Shown: positions 36,624-46,757, numbered from the stretch's first letter. The stretch: 64,000 bases of DNA from Lachnospiraceae bacterium (GCA_017550425.1 JAFZPG010000004.1:18018-82017), one strand, 5' to 3'. Notes: a model not told the origin generated them from the sequence alone. A program made the numbers and translations.

Positions 36624-38411
36624 TTGGATAAGATCTGGAGAGTACGCGCAAATAAAGTGGATTTTGAAGGTTTTTCAAAGCAGCTGGGGGTCTCCCCCTA
36701 TCTGGTTCGGATCATGGCGAATCGCGGCCTGACAACGGTCGAAGCGATGCGGCATTTTCTGGACGCGGATCCTTTGAGCCTGCACGATCCCGCGCAGCTT
36801 CCGGATGCGATCCCGGCCGTCCTTTTGCTTTCGGAAGCCCTTAAAAGCGGACAGAAGATCCGCATTTTGGGCGACTACGATATCGACGGCGTATGTTCGG
36901 TCACGATCCTGTACCGCGCACTGTGCGGCCTGGCCCGCGAGGGCACGGTCGACTGGCAGGTGCCGCACCGCATCGAGGACGGCTTCGGCCTGAACCCGAA
37001 GATCATCGAGAAGGCGCACGAGGATGGCGTCGATCTTCTGATCACCTGCGATAACGGTATCGCGGCGGGAGCGGAGGTGCAGATGGCACGTGACCTCGGG
37101 ATCACGGTCGTTGTGACGGATCACCACGAGGTACCGCAGGACGGCGGCAGTCTGGGCCATGCCAATGCAGTGGTGGATCCGAAACGCGCGGACAATGCAT
37201 ACCCGTTTACCGGCATCTGTGGCGCTGTCGTGGCGTGGAAACTGATGCAGGTGCTCTACGACCATACCGAGGGGCATTCCGCGCGGGAACTCTGGCCGCT
37301 GATCGAATTTGCCGCGATCGCGACCGTGGGCGATGTCATGGATCTTTTGGATGAGAACCGCTCCATCGTCCAGCTCGGGCTCATGCGCATCCGCGAAAAC
37401 CATGGCTCGCAGTATTTGGGCCTGCAGGCGCTCATGGAGGCCTGCGAACTGGCGCCGGAGATCTTTAGCAGTTATCACATCGGTTTCATCCTGGGGCCGA
37501 CGCTGAACGCCGGAGGCCGCCTGGAGACAGCAGAAAAAGCAGTACGACTCTTCATCACCGAAGACCGGGATGAGGCAGAAAAACTCTCGAAAGAACTGCA
37601 TGAACTGAATACGCACCGCAAACAGATGACGGAAACAGCGGTGCATACGGCCGTAGAGCAGATCGGCCGGCCGGAGGAACTTCCGGCCGATGCGGACCGC
37701 GTGCTGGTCGTTTATCTGCCGGACTGCCATGAGAGCATAGCCGGCATCGTCGCCGGCCGCATCCGTGAACTGTACTACCGGCCGACCTTCGTCATTACGA
37801 AGGCAAAAGAGGGACTGAAAGGCTCCGGACGCTCCATCCCCGGCTACGATATGTTCCACTCGATGGAGCAGGTGGGCAGTTACCTGACGAAATTCGGCGG
37901 CCATGAAATGGCGGCCGGTCTGTCCCTGGCAGAGGAGAATTTAGAGCCCTTCCGCCGCGCCATCAACGAGGCCTGTACATTGACCGAAGAGCAGCTTTGT
38001 GAGAAAGTCTGGATCGACATCCCGATGCCCGCGTCCTTCGTGACGCCTGCCTTCGTTCGGGAACTGAGCTTGCTGGAGCCTCTCGGTAAGGGCAATGAAT
38101 CCCCGACCCTCGCAGAGAAAAACCTCCGCATCCTGCGCATTTCCCGCATGGGTAAGGAGCGACAGTTCCTGCGCCTCGAGGTGATCAGCGAGAACGGTTT
38201 CCGCTTCAGCATCCCGTATTTCGGCGACGCGGACACAATGCAGAAAGACGCGATCCGCGCCTGCGGCGAGGACGCCTGGAACCGAGCCCTGATGGGCCTG
38301 GAAAACACGATCCGCCTGCAGATCATCTACACGCCGGCATTCAATACCTATCGCGGCGAGACCCAGATCACTTACCGCCTGAAACACTACCAATTTGTAA
38401 AAAAATCTTGA
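36624..38411 (+). CDS. recJ: RecJ-like single-strand-specific exonuclease (DHH family)
   Basis: 5'-3' exonuclease in recombination and repair. 595 residues. DHH motifs in order: LGDYDIDGVCS (motif I), ITCDNGIAAG, VTDHHEVP (the DHH triplet), NAVVDPKR, then the DHHA1 region with GFILGPTLNAGGRL, GIVAGRI and GSGRSIPGYDM and FGGHEMAAGLSL, plus a C-terminal OB-like part. TTG 36624 is preferred: GGAGG at 36614-36618 lies 5 nt upstream and the protein then starts DKIWRVRANKVD, as RecJ does. The ATG at 36612 contains the site itself. Slightly shorter at the C-terminus than E. coli-type Bacillus RecJ. Confidence 0.9.
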   Translation: MDKIWRVRANKVDFEGFSKQLGVSPYLVRIMANRGLTTVEAMRHFLDADPLSLHDPAQLPDAIPAVLLLSEALKSGQKIRILGDYDIDGVCSVTILYRALCGLAREGTVDWQVPHRIEDGFGLNPKIIEKAHEDGVDLLITCDNGIAAGAEVQMARDLGITVVVTDHHEVPQDGGSLGHANAVVDPKRADNAYPFTGICGAVVAWKLMQVLYDHTEGHSARELWPLIEFAAIATVGDVMDLLDENRSIVQLGLMRIRENHGSQYLGLQALMEACELAPEIFSSYHIGFILGPTLNAGGRLETAEKAVRLFITEDRDEAEKLSKELHELNTHRKQMTETAVHTAVEQIGRPEELPADADRVLVVYLPDCHESIAGIVAGRIRELYYRPTFVITKAKEGLKGSGRSIPGYDMFHSMEQVGSYLTKFGGHEMAAGLSLAEENLEPFRRAINEACTLTEEQLCEKVWIDIPMPASFVTPAFVRELSLLEPLGKGNESPTLAEKNLRILRISRMGKERQFLRLEVISENGFRFSIPYFGDADTMQKDAIRACGEDAWNRALMGLENTIRLQIIYTPAFNTYRGETQITYRLKHYQFVKKS

Positions 38412-38436
38412 AAAAATCGGGATATCATATTATACT
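38408..38436 (+). promoter_or_regulatory. Sigma-A-type promoter of rel
   Basis: TTGAAA at 38408-38413, which overlaps the recJ stop codon, then a 17-bp spacer and TATACT at 38431-38436. It lies about 80 bp upstream of the rel start codon. Confidence 0.7.
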
Positions 38437-38515
38437 GATTTATTATACAGTTTACAATGTGTCGAGCAGTTTGTTGCGAAACACACCATGATCATTCAGG
38501 AAAGGAGCAGGTGCC

Positions 38516-40939
38516 ATGTCGGACGAGAAGAAATTTACAAATGAACCGGATCCCGAAAATGTTTTGGCACCGGTGGAGAGGATCTCCCTTCTGGAGGATC
38601 ATATAGAACAGGCCGGCCGCGATCTTCAGCCGGCGGACGGACAGCAGCCGTCCCACAGTTCACAGAGCCTCGAAGATTTTCTGGCCAATTCCATGAGCCG
38701 TCACGCCATGGACAACAAAACGCCGGAAGAACTTCGGGAACTTTTGATGCAGATCATCCGCGCGTACCATCCCTCGGATGACCTTTCTCTGATCGAAAAA
38801 GCCTATGACACCGCAGCGAAGATGCACGCGGACCAGAAACGCCGTTCCGGCGACCCGTACATCATCCACCCCTTAAGCGTGGCGATCATCCTGGCCAGCC
38901 TGCAGCTGGATAAGGAGACCATCGCGGCGGGACTTCTGCATGATGTAGTGGAAGATACGCCGTTTACGGACGAAGACATGCGCCGCGAGTTCGGCGATGA
39001 AGTCGCCCTTCTGGTCGACGGGGTCACAAAACTGGATAAGGTCAGCATCGGCAACGATAAGGTGGAGCGCCAGGCGGAGAACCTGCGTAAGATGTTCCTC
39101 GCGATGGCGAAGGATATCCGTGTCATCCTGATCAAACTGGCCGACCGCTTAAACAATATGCGTACGCTTCAGTACATGTCGGAGAAAAAACAGAAGGAGA
39201 TCGCGAAAGAGACGATGGAGATCTATTCCCCCATTGCCCACAGGCTCGGTATCTCCAAGATCAAGATCGAGCTCGACGACCTGTCGCTGAAGTATCTGGA
39301 ACCCGAGGTCTACTACGATCTTGTGGAGAAGATCGCCCTGCGCCGCAATGAGCGCGAGGACTATGTCAAGGCGATCGTGGAAGAAGTGGCGCAACACATC
39401 GCGGACGCCGGCATCAAGGCGACCGTCGACGGACGTGTAAAGCACTTCTTCAGCATTTACAAAAAGATGAAAAACCAGAACAAATCGCTGGATGAGATCT
39501 ACGATCTTTTCGCGGTGCGCATCCTCGTGGACAGTGTGAAGGACTGTTACGCGGCGCTCGGCGTCATCCACGGTTTGTATAATCCGATTCCTTCCCGGAT
39601 CAAAGATTACATCGCCATGCCGAAGCCCAATATGTATCAGTCGCTGCATACCACGCTGATCAGCAATACGGGCCGGCCGTTCGAGATCCAGATCCGCACC
39701 TATGAGATGCACCGTACCGCGGAATACGGTATCGCGGCGCACTGGAAGTATAAAGAGGAGCAGTCCGGTGTGAAGACCGAAGCCGGCGAGGAAGCAAAGC
39801 TTGGCTGGCTGCGTGAGATCCTGGAGTGGCAGAAGGAAGAGACCGACAACAAACAGTTCATGAACCTCGTCAAGAGCGACCTGGATCTGTTTTCGGACAC
39901 CGTTTTCTGTTTCACCCCGACCGGTGATGTAAAGAACCTGCGAAAGGGCTCCACGCCCATCGATTTCGCCTACGCGGTCCATTCGAATGTGGGCAATACC
40001 ATGGTCGGCTGTCGTATCAACGAGAAGATCATGCCTATCGACACGGAGCTGCAGAACGGCGACCGCGTCGAGATCATCTGTTCGCCGAACTCCCACGGAC
40101 CGTCCCGTGACTGGCTCTCCATCGTAAAGAGCACGCAGGCGAAAAACAAGATCAATATGTGGTTCAAGCAGCAGTTCAAGGAGGAGAACATCACTCGCGG
40201 CCGTGAACTGGTGCAACAATATGTCAAATCCAAGGGCTGGGTGCTCTCGGATCTGGTCCGCCCGGAATTCATCGATAAAGTCATCGCGAAATACGGTTTT
40301 CGCGACTGGGATTCCGTGCTGGCGGCCATCGGCCACGGCGGCCTGAAGGAAGGTCAGGTGGTGAACCGCCTGGCAGAAGAACTCGAGAAAAAGAAGAAAC
40401 GCGAGATGACGGACGCGCAGGTGCTGGAGAGCATCTCGGAGACCGCAAAGGAACGCGTGATCCCGCAGTCGACCCGCCACAAAGGCGGCATCGTCGTCAA
40501 AGGCATGGAGGACCTGGCCGTCCGTTTTTCGAAATGCTGTTCTCCGGTGCCCGGGGATGATATCGTCGGCTTCGTGACCCGCGGCCGCGGCATTTCCGTT
40601 CACCGCGTGGACTGTGTCAATATCGTCAATCTGCCGGAGGCAGAAAAAAGCCGCCTGATCGAGGCGACCTGGCAGGCCGGCGAGGAAAAATCCGGTGAGA
40701 CCTATGTCACGGAGATCGTGATCTATATGTATAACCGGTTGGGACTGATGGTGGATATCTCTAAGGTATTTACCGAGGAGGAGATCGACATCCTGTCGAT
40801 GATCTCCCGCGTGAATAAGCAGGGCATCGTGACCATCGTCATGTCCTTCGAGATCCGCGGTAAGGCACAGCTTAAGCATCTGTTTGACAAATTGCATAAC
40901 GTCACCGGCGTTATCGATGTAGAAAGAACCAAAGGTTAA
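38516..40939 (+). CDS. rel: Bifunctional (p)ppGpp synthetase/hydrolase (Rel)
   Basis: Stringent-response enzyme, 807 residues. A low-complexity N-terminal extension of about 75 residues precedes the HD hydrolase domain (LLHDVVEDTPF, the HD...ED motif intact). The synthetase domain has YDLFAVRILV and SRIKDYIAMPKPNMYQSLHTT; the RIKD form is the one found in bifunctional enzymes. A TGS domain (VFCFTPTGDVKNLRKGSTPIDFAY), a Cys-containing zinc-finger/RIS region (SKCCSPVPGDDIVGF) and an ACT domain at the end complete it. Both activities are expected. GGAGCAGG precedes ATG 38516. It has its own promoter. Confidence 0.95.
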   Translation: MSDEKKFTNEPDPENVLAPVERISLLEDHIEQAGRDLQPADGQQPSHSSQSLEDFLANSMSRHAMDNKTPEELRELLMQIIRAYHPSDDLSLIEKAYDTAAKMHADQKRRSGDPYIIHPLSVAIILASLQLDKETIAAGLLHDVVEDTPFTDEDMRREFGDEVALLVDGVTKLDKVSIGNDKVERQAENLRKMFLAMAKDIRVILIKLADRLNNMRTLQYMSEKKQKEIAKETMEIYSPIAHRLGISKIKIELDDLSLKYLEPEVYYDLVEKIALRRNEREDYVKAIVEEVAQHIADAGIKATVDGRVKHFFSIYKKMKNQNKSLDEIYDLFAVRILVDSVKDCYAALGVIHGLYNPIPSRIKDYIAMPKPNMYQSLHTTLISNTGRPFEIQIRTYEMHRTAEYGIAAHWKYKEEQSGVKTEAGEEAKLGWLREILEWQKEETDNKQFMNLVKSDLDLFSDTVFCFTPTGDVKNLRKGSTPIDFAYAVHSNVGNTMVGCRINEKIMPIDTELQNGDRVEIICSPNSHGPSRDWLSIVKSTQAKNKINMWFKQQFKEENITRGRELVQQYVKSKGWVLSDLVRPEFIDKVIAKYGFRDWDSVLAAIGHGGLKEGQVVNRLAEELEKKKKREMTDAQVLESISETAKERVIPQSTRHKGGIVVKGMEDLAVRFSKCCSPVPGDDIVGFVTRGRGISVHRVDCVNIVNLPEAEKSRLIEATWQAGEEKSGETYVTEIVIYMYNRLGLMVDISKVFTEEEIDILSMISRVNKQGIVTIVMSFEIRGKAQLKHLFDKLHNVTGVIDVERTKG

Positions 40940-40993
40940 GAGGGTATCCTTATGTGAGGTCCCAAAAGAGGACTATCTGCGGGGATACCCTCT
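40939..40993 (+). terminator. Hairpin after rel
   Basis: AGAGGGTATCC (40939-40949) pairs with GGATACCCTCT (40983-40993) around an internally structured loop. There is only a weak T-tract (GCTTTATAA), so termination may be partial. Confidence 0.5.
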
Positions 40994-41038
40994 GCTTTAT
41001 AAGGCCGCCCGGGCCTTAGAAGAGAGGAGACGCGCGTT

Positions 41039-41731
41039 ATGGAGCCGAATGTTCAGAATGAGAACACAGAGCCGAAGTTTAAGATCGTCCAGATGACGGT
41101 CGGGCAGCTGGCCGAAAACTGTTACCTGTTTATCAACTCACAGACGAAGGAAGGGTTCATCGTGGACCCGGGCGATGAGGCTGCGCGCATCAGCGTGCGC
41201 GTGAGCCACGAGCAGATGAAGCCGACGGCGATCCTTTTGACGCACGGACATTTCGATCATTTTCTGGCGGCGGAGGAACTCGCGAAACGCTACGAGATCC
41301 CCGTCTATATCCACGAGGAGGACGCCTCCCTGCTGGGGGATCCGAACGGCAACCTGTCACTTCCGTTCTTCGGGATCCGCGCGACCCTGAAGGCTGATCA
41401 GACATTTGCCGAAGGGGACACACTGTCCCTGTGCGGCTATGATTTCCGGGTCATTCACACGCCCGGTCATACGCGCGGCAGCGTTTGTTTTTATCAGGAA
41501 GAACTGGGGATCTGCTTCTCCGGAGACACTCTGTTCTGTGAGTCGCTGGGCCGAACGGATTTTCCCGGGGGCAATGTAAAAGACATCGTGGCGAGCATCT
41601 GCAAGAAACTGTTGCTCGCATTGCCCGAGGACACGGTCGTATACCCGGGACACAACGAACAGACGACCATCGAACACGAAAAGAAATACAATCCGACTGC
41701 GCCGTACATGGCGCGGTACACGAAGGAATAA
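41039..41731 (+). CDS. MBL-fold metallo-hydrolase (glyoxalase II-like)
   Basis: 230 residues; metallo-beta-lactamase fold with THGHFDHF (HxHxDH), later HTPGHT (His), FSGDTLF (Asp) and PGHNE (His), the complete two-metal ligand set. Order and size match the YcbL/glyoxalase-II-like group that hydrolyses thioesters such as S-lactoylglutathione or related thiol conjugates. The substrate here is unknown. A short Glu/Asn-rich N-terminus precedes the domain. GAGAGGAG lies upstream. It is followed after 12 bp by hemZ; the rel-MBL-hemZ order recurs in Clostridia. Confidence 0.9.
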   Translation: MEPNVQNENTEPKFKIVQMTVGQLAENCYLFINSQTKEGFIVDPGDEAARISVRVSHEQMKPTAILLTHGHFDHFLAAEELAKRYEIPVYIHEEDASLLGDPNGNLSLPFFGIRATLKADQTFAEGDTLSLCGYDFRVIHTPGHTRGSVCFYQEELGICFSGDTLFCESLGRTDFPGGNVKDIVASICKKLLLALPEDTVVYPGHNEQTTIEHEKKYNPTAPYMARYTKE

Positions 41732-41743
41732 AAGGCGGGAGAT

Positions 41744-43264
41744 ATGTTGATCATCGGTCTGGATCGGGAAGAAAGTGAATACATGGTACGCGGACTGGTG
41801 ATGTCGTTTTTCCCGCACCAGGAGTTTGGCGTGGACTTAACGCCCGCGGGAGAACTTACCGCGGAGCAGAAGCGGGAGCGCCTGCAGGTCGAACATGACC
41901 GGGTCACCTACTACGACGCGGAGGGGCAGGAATACTCCGCGGACTACGTGCGCCCGAGCGAGGCCCGCGGGAAGGCTGAAAGCGCCGATTTGGAGCCCGA
42001 TGAAGCCTCCGATGCGCCGCAGACGACGGAGAAGATCCCTATCGAGGACTGTCGTGCGCTTGAGAGGGCCGTATTCGAGGTTTTAGGGCGTGCAACGCAT
42101 ATTTCCCTGCCCTGGGGCATATTGACCGGTGTGAGGCCTACGAAGCTTCCTATGGCCATGCTGCGCGACGGCATGGAGGACGCGGCCATCCGCCAGCGCC
42201 TCGAGACGGAATTTCGCATCTCCCCGGAGAAGGCGGCCACGGCGACGGACATCGCGCGTCGCGAACTGAAACTACTGAACGAGATCGACTATAAAAACGG
42301 TTACAGCCTGTACATCGGCATACCGTTCTGCCCGACCATCTGTCTGTATTGCTCGTTTTCGGCTTACCCGCTGGCGGCCTGGAAGACGCGCGTGGACGAC
42401 TATCTGGACGCGCTGGAGCGGGAAATGATCGCCGCGGGCGAGATGTTTAAGGACCGCATCCTGCAGGCCGTGTATGTCGGCGGCGGAACGCCGACCTCGC
42501 TGACGCCGGAGCAGCTTACGCGGCTGTGCGCCATGGTACATAAATACTTCGACTTCCGCCATGTGCGGGAGTTTACGATCGAAGCCGGCCGGCCGGACAG
42601 CATTGACCGCGAGAAATTACTTGCGATCCGAGAGGGCGGGGCGGACCGCATCTCGGTGAATCCCCAGAGCATGCAGCAGCGCACGTTGGACCTGATTGGA
42701 CGGCGGCATCAGGTGGAGCAGGTCGTGGACACCTTTCACCTGGCGCGGGAGATGGGTTTCGACAACATCAACATGGACATTATCCTGGGCCTGCCCGGCG
42801 AGACGGAGGCGGACGTTGCGGACACCTTGCAGAAAATCGCGGCGCTTAAGCCCGATAACCTGACCGTGCACTCGCTGGCCATCAAACGCGCGGCGCGGCT
42901 GAACATCTTCTGGGAGCAGTTTTCCCACATGGAGATGAAGAACAGCGACGCGACCATGCGCCTGGCATATCAAACCGCGGCGCAGATGGGCATGAACCCG
43001 TACTATCTGTACCGCCAGAAGAATATGGCGGGGAACTTCGAAAACGTCGGCTTTGCGACGCCGGGTAAGGAGGGACTCTACAACATCCTCATCATGGAGG
43101 AGGTGCAGTCCATCGTGGCCCTCGGCGCGGGAGCATCGACGAAGGCGGTCTTCGCAAACGGTCATATCGAGCGCTGTGAGAACGTGAAAGAGGTCGGGGG
43201 ATACATTGACCGCATCGACGAGATGATCGAGCGGAAACGCAAGCTATTCTTGCAAGAAAAGTGA
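41744..43264 (+). CDS. hemZ: Coproporphyrinogen dehydrogenase-like radical SAM protein HemZ
   Basis: 506 residues. An N-terminal domain of about 170 residues is peculiar to HemZ. Then comes a radical-SAM core with IGIPFCPTICLYCSFSAYP (C-x3-C-x2-C) and YVGGGTPTSLTPEQL, as in oxygen-independent coproporphyrinogen oxidase HemN, followed by NMDIILGLPGE. HemZ proteins resemble HemN and HemW; their true substrate in heme-poor Clostridia is uncertain. A mildly acidic linker lies near residues 75-100 (EARGKAESADLEPDE). It shares a transcript with the MBL gene by spacing. Confidence 0.9.
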   Translation: MLIIGLDREESEYMVRGLVMSFFPHQEFGVDLTPAGELTAEQKRERLQVEHDRVTYYDAEGQEYSADYVRPSEARGKAESADLEPDEASDAPQTTEKIPIEDCRALERAVFEVLGRATHISLPWGILTGVRPTKLPMAMLRDGMEDAAIRQRLETEFRISPEKAATATDIARRELKLLNEIDYKNGYSLYIGIPFCPTICLYCSFSAYPLAAWKTRVDDYLDALEREMIAAGEMFKDRILQAVYVGGGTPTSLTPEQLTRLCAMVHKYFDFRHVREFTIEAGRPDSIDREKLLAIREGGADRISVNPQSMQQRTLDLIGRRHQVEQVVDTFHLAREMGFDNINMDIILGLPGETEADVADTLQKIAALKPDNLTVHSLAIKRAARLNIFWEQFSHMEMKNSDATMRLAYQTAAQMGMNPYYLYRQKNMAGNFENVGFATPGKEGLYNILIMEEVQSIVALGAGASTKAVFANGHIERCENVKEVGGYIDRIDEMIERKRKLFLQEK

Positions 43265-43278
43265 CTTTATTGTATAAT
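43250..43278 (+). promoter_or_regulatory. Sigma-A promoter of degV
   Basis: TTGCAA at 43250-43255 inside the end of hemZ, 17-bp spacer, perfect TATAAT at 43273-43278. It lies 64 bp before the DegV start codon. Confidence 0.75.
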
Positions 43279-43341
43279 ATAAGGTGGCGCACCCGTTGCT
43301 ATGCATGACGTGCGCTAATATGGTTATAAAAGAGCAATACT

Positions 43342-44193
43342 ATGGGAAATGTAAAAATCTGGTGCGACAGCACCTGCGATTTGAGTGAAGAACAGATCCG
43401 GCGTTACAATATAACGGAGTTTCCGTTGAATGTCGTTTTGGGAGAGGAAACTTTTCTGGACGGCGTGAATATCACGACCGAAGAGATCTACAAATGGTCG
43501 GATGCGCATAAGGCGACACCGAAAACATCGGCGCTGACCTTCGGCACGATCGAGCAGGCGGTATGTGAGTCCCGCGACGCCGGCGAAGAGGTCATCTTCA
43601 TCGGCATCTCTTCGAAGATGAGTACGACAAACAATGTCGTAGCCATGGCGGCGCAGGAACTCGGACACGAAAAACTCCATGTGTACGATTCGCGGAACCT
43701 TTCGACCGGCATCGGCCTGCAGGTTTTATATGCGGCGCGGCTTTCCGAAGAGGGAAAGAGCGCGCAGGAGATCCTGAATGCGCTGGAAGCGCGCGTGGAT
43801 GACGTCCGAGCCAGCTTCATCGTCGATACGCTGGTCTACCTGGCACGCGGCGGCCGTTGCAATTCCGTGGCGGCTCTGTTCGGAAGCGTGATCCGTCTCC
43901 ATCCCATGATCGTGGTCAAAGACGGCGCCATGGGCGTCGGCAAAAAATACCGCGGAAGCCTGAAACCGGTCCTGGTAAAATATGCGAAGGACATGGAAGA
44001 GGCGCTTCTTAAGGCGGACCCGACCATCGTATTCATCACGCATTCGGGCTGCAGTAAGGAAGAAGAGCAGGCAGTCTATGACTATCTGGTATCGCTGAAT
44101 TATTTCAAGGAAGTCTGCATCACACATGCAGGCGGCGTCATTTCGAGCCATTGCGGGCCGGGGACCCTCGGCGTGCTGTACTACGCGAAATAA
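43342..44193 (+). CDS. DegV family fatty-acid-binding protein
   Basis: 283 residues. VKIWCDSTCDLSEEQI start, FPLNVVLGEETFLDGV, TPKTSALTFG, the ISSKMSTTNN block and YLARGGRC with MIVVKDGAMG are DegV landmarks. Members bind a fatty acid and some (FakB) present it to the kinase FakA for phosphorylation and lipid synthesis. No fakA is in view. It has its own promoter. hisS follows after 42 bp and may be co-transcribed. Confidence 0.9.
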   Translation: MGNVKIWCDSTCDLSEEQIRRYNITEFPLNVVLGEETFLDGVNITTEEIYKWSDAHKATPKTSALTFGTIEQAVCESRDAGEEVIFIGISSKMSTTNNVVAMAAQELGHEKLHVYDSRNLSTGIGLQVLYAARLSEEGKSAQEILNALEARVDDVRASFIVDTLVYLARGGRCNSVAALFGSVIRLHPMIVVKDGAMGVGKKYRGSLKPVLVKYAKDMEEALLKADPTIVFITHSGCSKEEEQAVYDYLVSLNYFKEVCITHAGGVISSHCGPGTLGVLYYAK

Positions 44194-44235
44194 GATCGCG
44201 ACCTACGAAAAAAGTCAAAGAATAAGGAGCTAAAC

Positions 44236-45501
44236 ATGGCAGCAAAACTGATCAAAAAGCCGGTCACCGGCATGAAAGATATATTACCCCGCGAGATGGA
44301 GATCCGCGATTACCTGATCGCCCTCATTAAGAAGACCTATAAGGGCTTCGGCTACACGTCGATCGAGACTCCCTGCGTGGAAAACATTGAAAATCTCTGC
44401 AGCAAGAACGGCGGAGAGAACGAAAAACTCATCTTCAAGATCCTGAAGCGCGGCGCGAAACTGGATCTGGACAATGCGGCTTCCGAACAGGATCTGGTAG
44501 ACTCCGGTCTGCGTTACGACCTGACCGTTCCGCTCGTTCGTTACTATTCAAACAACGCGCAGGATCTGCCCAGCCCGTTTAAGGCGTTGCAGATCGGCAG
44601 CGTTTGGCGTGCGGACCGCCCGCAGAAGGGTCGTTTCCGCCAGTTCGTGCAGTGTGACATCGATGTTCTCGGCGACCCGACGAACCTCGCGGAGATCGAA
44701 CTGATCCTCGCGACGACCACATTGCTCGGAAAGATCGGTTTCTCCGGTTTCGTCGTTCACATCAACGACCGACGCATCCTGAAGGCGATGGCTGCCTACA
44801 GCGGCTTTGCGCCCGAGACCTACGATCAGGTTTTCATCACACTCGATAAAATGGATAAGATCGGCCTGGACGGCGTGTCCGCCGAGCTTTTGGAGCAGGG
44901 CTTTGATAAAGAAGCCGTGGAGCGTTACACTTCCCTGTTTTCCGCGATGGAAGGCACGGCGGACCCGCTGGCGGCTTTAGCACAGAAACTGGGCGAAGCA
45001 TTGCCCGTAGAGGTTTACGAGGGCCTGTCCCAGATCATGACCGGCGCGAAGAACGTTTCCGGCGCGGACTACGTATTGAAGTTCGACCCGACACTGGTGC
45101 GCGGCATGAGCTACTACACGGGAACCATCTTCGAGATCACGATGGAAGGCTTCCCCTTCTCCGTAGCCGGCGGCGGCCGCTACGACGAGATGGTCGGCAA
45201 GTTTACCGGAACACCGACCTGTGCCTGTGGTTTCTCCATCGGTTTCGAACGTATCGTGACCATCCTGCTGGATCAGGGTTACACCGTGGAGACCGAAGAG
45301 AAGAAGGCATATCTGGTGGAAAAGACCATGCCCATGGATCGTCTTGCCGAGATCATTTCCCGTGCGCAGGAAGAGAGAAAGCAGGGGCGCGCCGTCCTTG
45401 TGTCCTATATGAATAAAAACAGGAAATTCCAAAAGGAGCAGCTCGCAAACGAGGGCTACACCGAGATCGTGGATTTCTATACCGAAGAGTTGAAGAAGTG
45501 A
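44236..45501 (+). CDS. hisS: Histidyl-tRNA synthetase
   Basis: Class II synthetase, 421 residues. Motif 2 region ALQIGSVWRADRPQKGRFRQFVQCD, the histidine-specific LVRGMSYYTGTIFEI, and motif 3 CACGFSIGFERI are present, with a C-terminal anticodon-binding domain. GGAG precedes ATG 44236. No T-box leader is visible in the 42-bp gap after degV. Confidence 0.94.
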   Translation: MAAKLIKKPVTGMKDILPREMEIRDYLIALIKKTYKGFGYTSIETPCVENIENLCSKNGGENEKLIFKILKRGAKLDLDNAASEQDLVDSGLRYDLTVPLVRYYSNNAQDLPSPFKALQIGSVWRADRPQKGRFRQFVQCDIDVLGDPTNLAEIELILATTTLLGKIGFSGFVVHINDRRILKAMAAYSGFAPETYDQVFITLDKMDKIGLDGVSAELLEQGFDKEAVERYTSLFSAMEGTADPLAALAQKLGEALPVEVYEGLSQIMTGAKNVSGADYVLKFDPTLVRGMSYYTGTIFEITMEGFPFSVAGGGRYDEMVGKFTGTPTCACGFSIGFERIVTILLDQGYTVETEEKKAYLVEKTMPMDRLAEIISRAQEERKQGRAVLVSYMNKNRKFQKEQLANEGYTEIVDFYTEELKK

Positions 45502-45518
45502 GATGCAAGGAGTAGATC

Positions 45519-46757
45519 ATGAGTGACAAAGAAAGAGTCCGCAAGATCATAAAGATCGCAGCGTTGGCCTTATGCGCGGTCCTGTTTATCGTGTTGATCG
45601 TATATTTGGCTGTCATCGGCGCCAGAAAGCCTTCCTTCCCGAAGGTGAACCTGGCTACGACCGGAGAGACAGCGCCCGAGGAGGCAACATTGCCTCCGGA
45701 TTCGGTCGTTGTGGAAAAAAAGACCGTTTTAAATTCCGGCGTCGAATACGCGGCCGATCTGAATGATAATGGTTTTTATGAATTGATCTCGGTCAATAAG
45801 CGCAACCTCGAATACCGGCCGGATATCGCAACGGTGTATATCAACCGACGCGAAGTATTCCAAGGGGATCATGTAAAAGAAGTTGTGATCGAGAATCCGT
45901 TTGGTTGGGAGCGCGGCTGGCTCATCGGCATCGCTACCTACGATGACGATGTCCCGGAGGGTTACCTTCGTTATCGTCTGTATGAGTATCAGGAAGGCGA
46001 TTTCTTCCCGATCAACTGTGACTTAGAGCGGTTGGAAGGCGTCGGAGGCGAAGCGATCCCGATCATTGCAGCTGCTGACCAGGTGATCTCAAACACACCT
46101 ACATTCACACGCAATGAAACAAGCTACGATATGTTGTTGGATCTGGGGCTTCCCGAAGTTTTTTATGTGCATATCTCGGCGGAAGATATCGATCCGCTGT
46201 CGTTCTATATTCAGACACCTCGTGAGGGACAGAGCGTCTATCTGCACTATGCGAGCAGCGAGTGGCCGACGCTGAAATCCACGCGTGTCGAGCGTCGGCT
46301 GAAGTCCTTCCAGGCTACGTACGATAAGGCGGACATTACCGGAAATCGTCGTATCCTGCCCATCGGACAGCGTTATCAGATCGTGAAGATCCTCTTCCCG
46401 GATGATATCTCCACCGATCCATCCGAATGGAATGGGCAGCAGGTTTGGTTCCAGTTAGGTTTAGATGATGGAACGTTCGTTTATATCCTGGCCCAGAATC
46501 TCTGGCGGGATATGCAGACCGAGGAGACGCCCACGACAGAAGCCGGAGACGGGACCGAGGCCGGTTCGGAGGATGCTTCGAATGATGCTTCGAATGATGC
46601 TTCGAATGATGCTTCCGCAGAGGAAAACGGCACGGGCGATGATGTTTCCGTGGATGGCACTTCCGAGGAACTTACGGAAGCGGATCTTGTTTCCGCAGAA
46701 GGCGGAAGTGATGTTGTGAGTGAGGAGCCGACGGCAGACCCGAACGCTCTGAATTGA
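45519..46757 (+). CDS. Membrane-anchored hypothetical protein with a C-terminal DASN repeat
   Basis: 412 residues, family not recognised. A short basic cytoplasmic start (SDKERVRKIIK) is followed by one membrane helix (about 13-33, AALALCAVLFIVLIVYLAVIG) and a large extracellular part. The middle part looks beta-rich. The last 70 residues are low-complexity Thr/Ser/Glu/Asp and include DASN repeated in tandem from a 12-bp DNA repeat (46572-46607, GATGCTTCGAAT three times plus a partial copy). Such a tail resembles a wall-spanning spacer. It follows hisS by 17 bp. Confidence 0.75.
   Translation: MSDKERVRKIIKIAALALCAVLFIVLIVYLAVIGARKPSFPKVNLATTGETAPEEATLPPDSVVVEKKTVLNSGVEYAADLNDNGFYELISVNKRNLEYRPDIATVYINRREVFQGDHVKEVVIENPFGWERGWLIGIATYDDDVPEGYLRYRLYEYQEGDFFPINCDLERLEGVGGEAIPIIAAADQVISNTPTFTRNETSYDMLLDLGLPEVFYVHISAEDIDPLSFYIQTPREGQSVYLHYASSEWPTLKSTRVERRLKSFQATYDKADITGNRRILPIGQRYQIVKILFPDDISTDPSEWNGQQVWFQLGLDDGTFVYILAQNLWRDMQTEETPTTEAGDGTEAGSEDASNDASNDASNDASAEENGTGDDVSVDGTSEELTEADLVSAEGGSDVVSEEPTADPNALN
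46572..46617 (+). repeat. 12-bp tandem repeat inside the preceding CDS
   Basis: Three exact copies of GATGCTTCGAAT (46572, 46584, 46596) plus a partial fourth, encoding Asp-Ala-Ser-Asn units. In-frame length variation by slippage is likely. Confidence 0.9.
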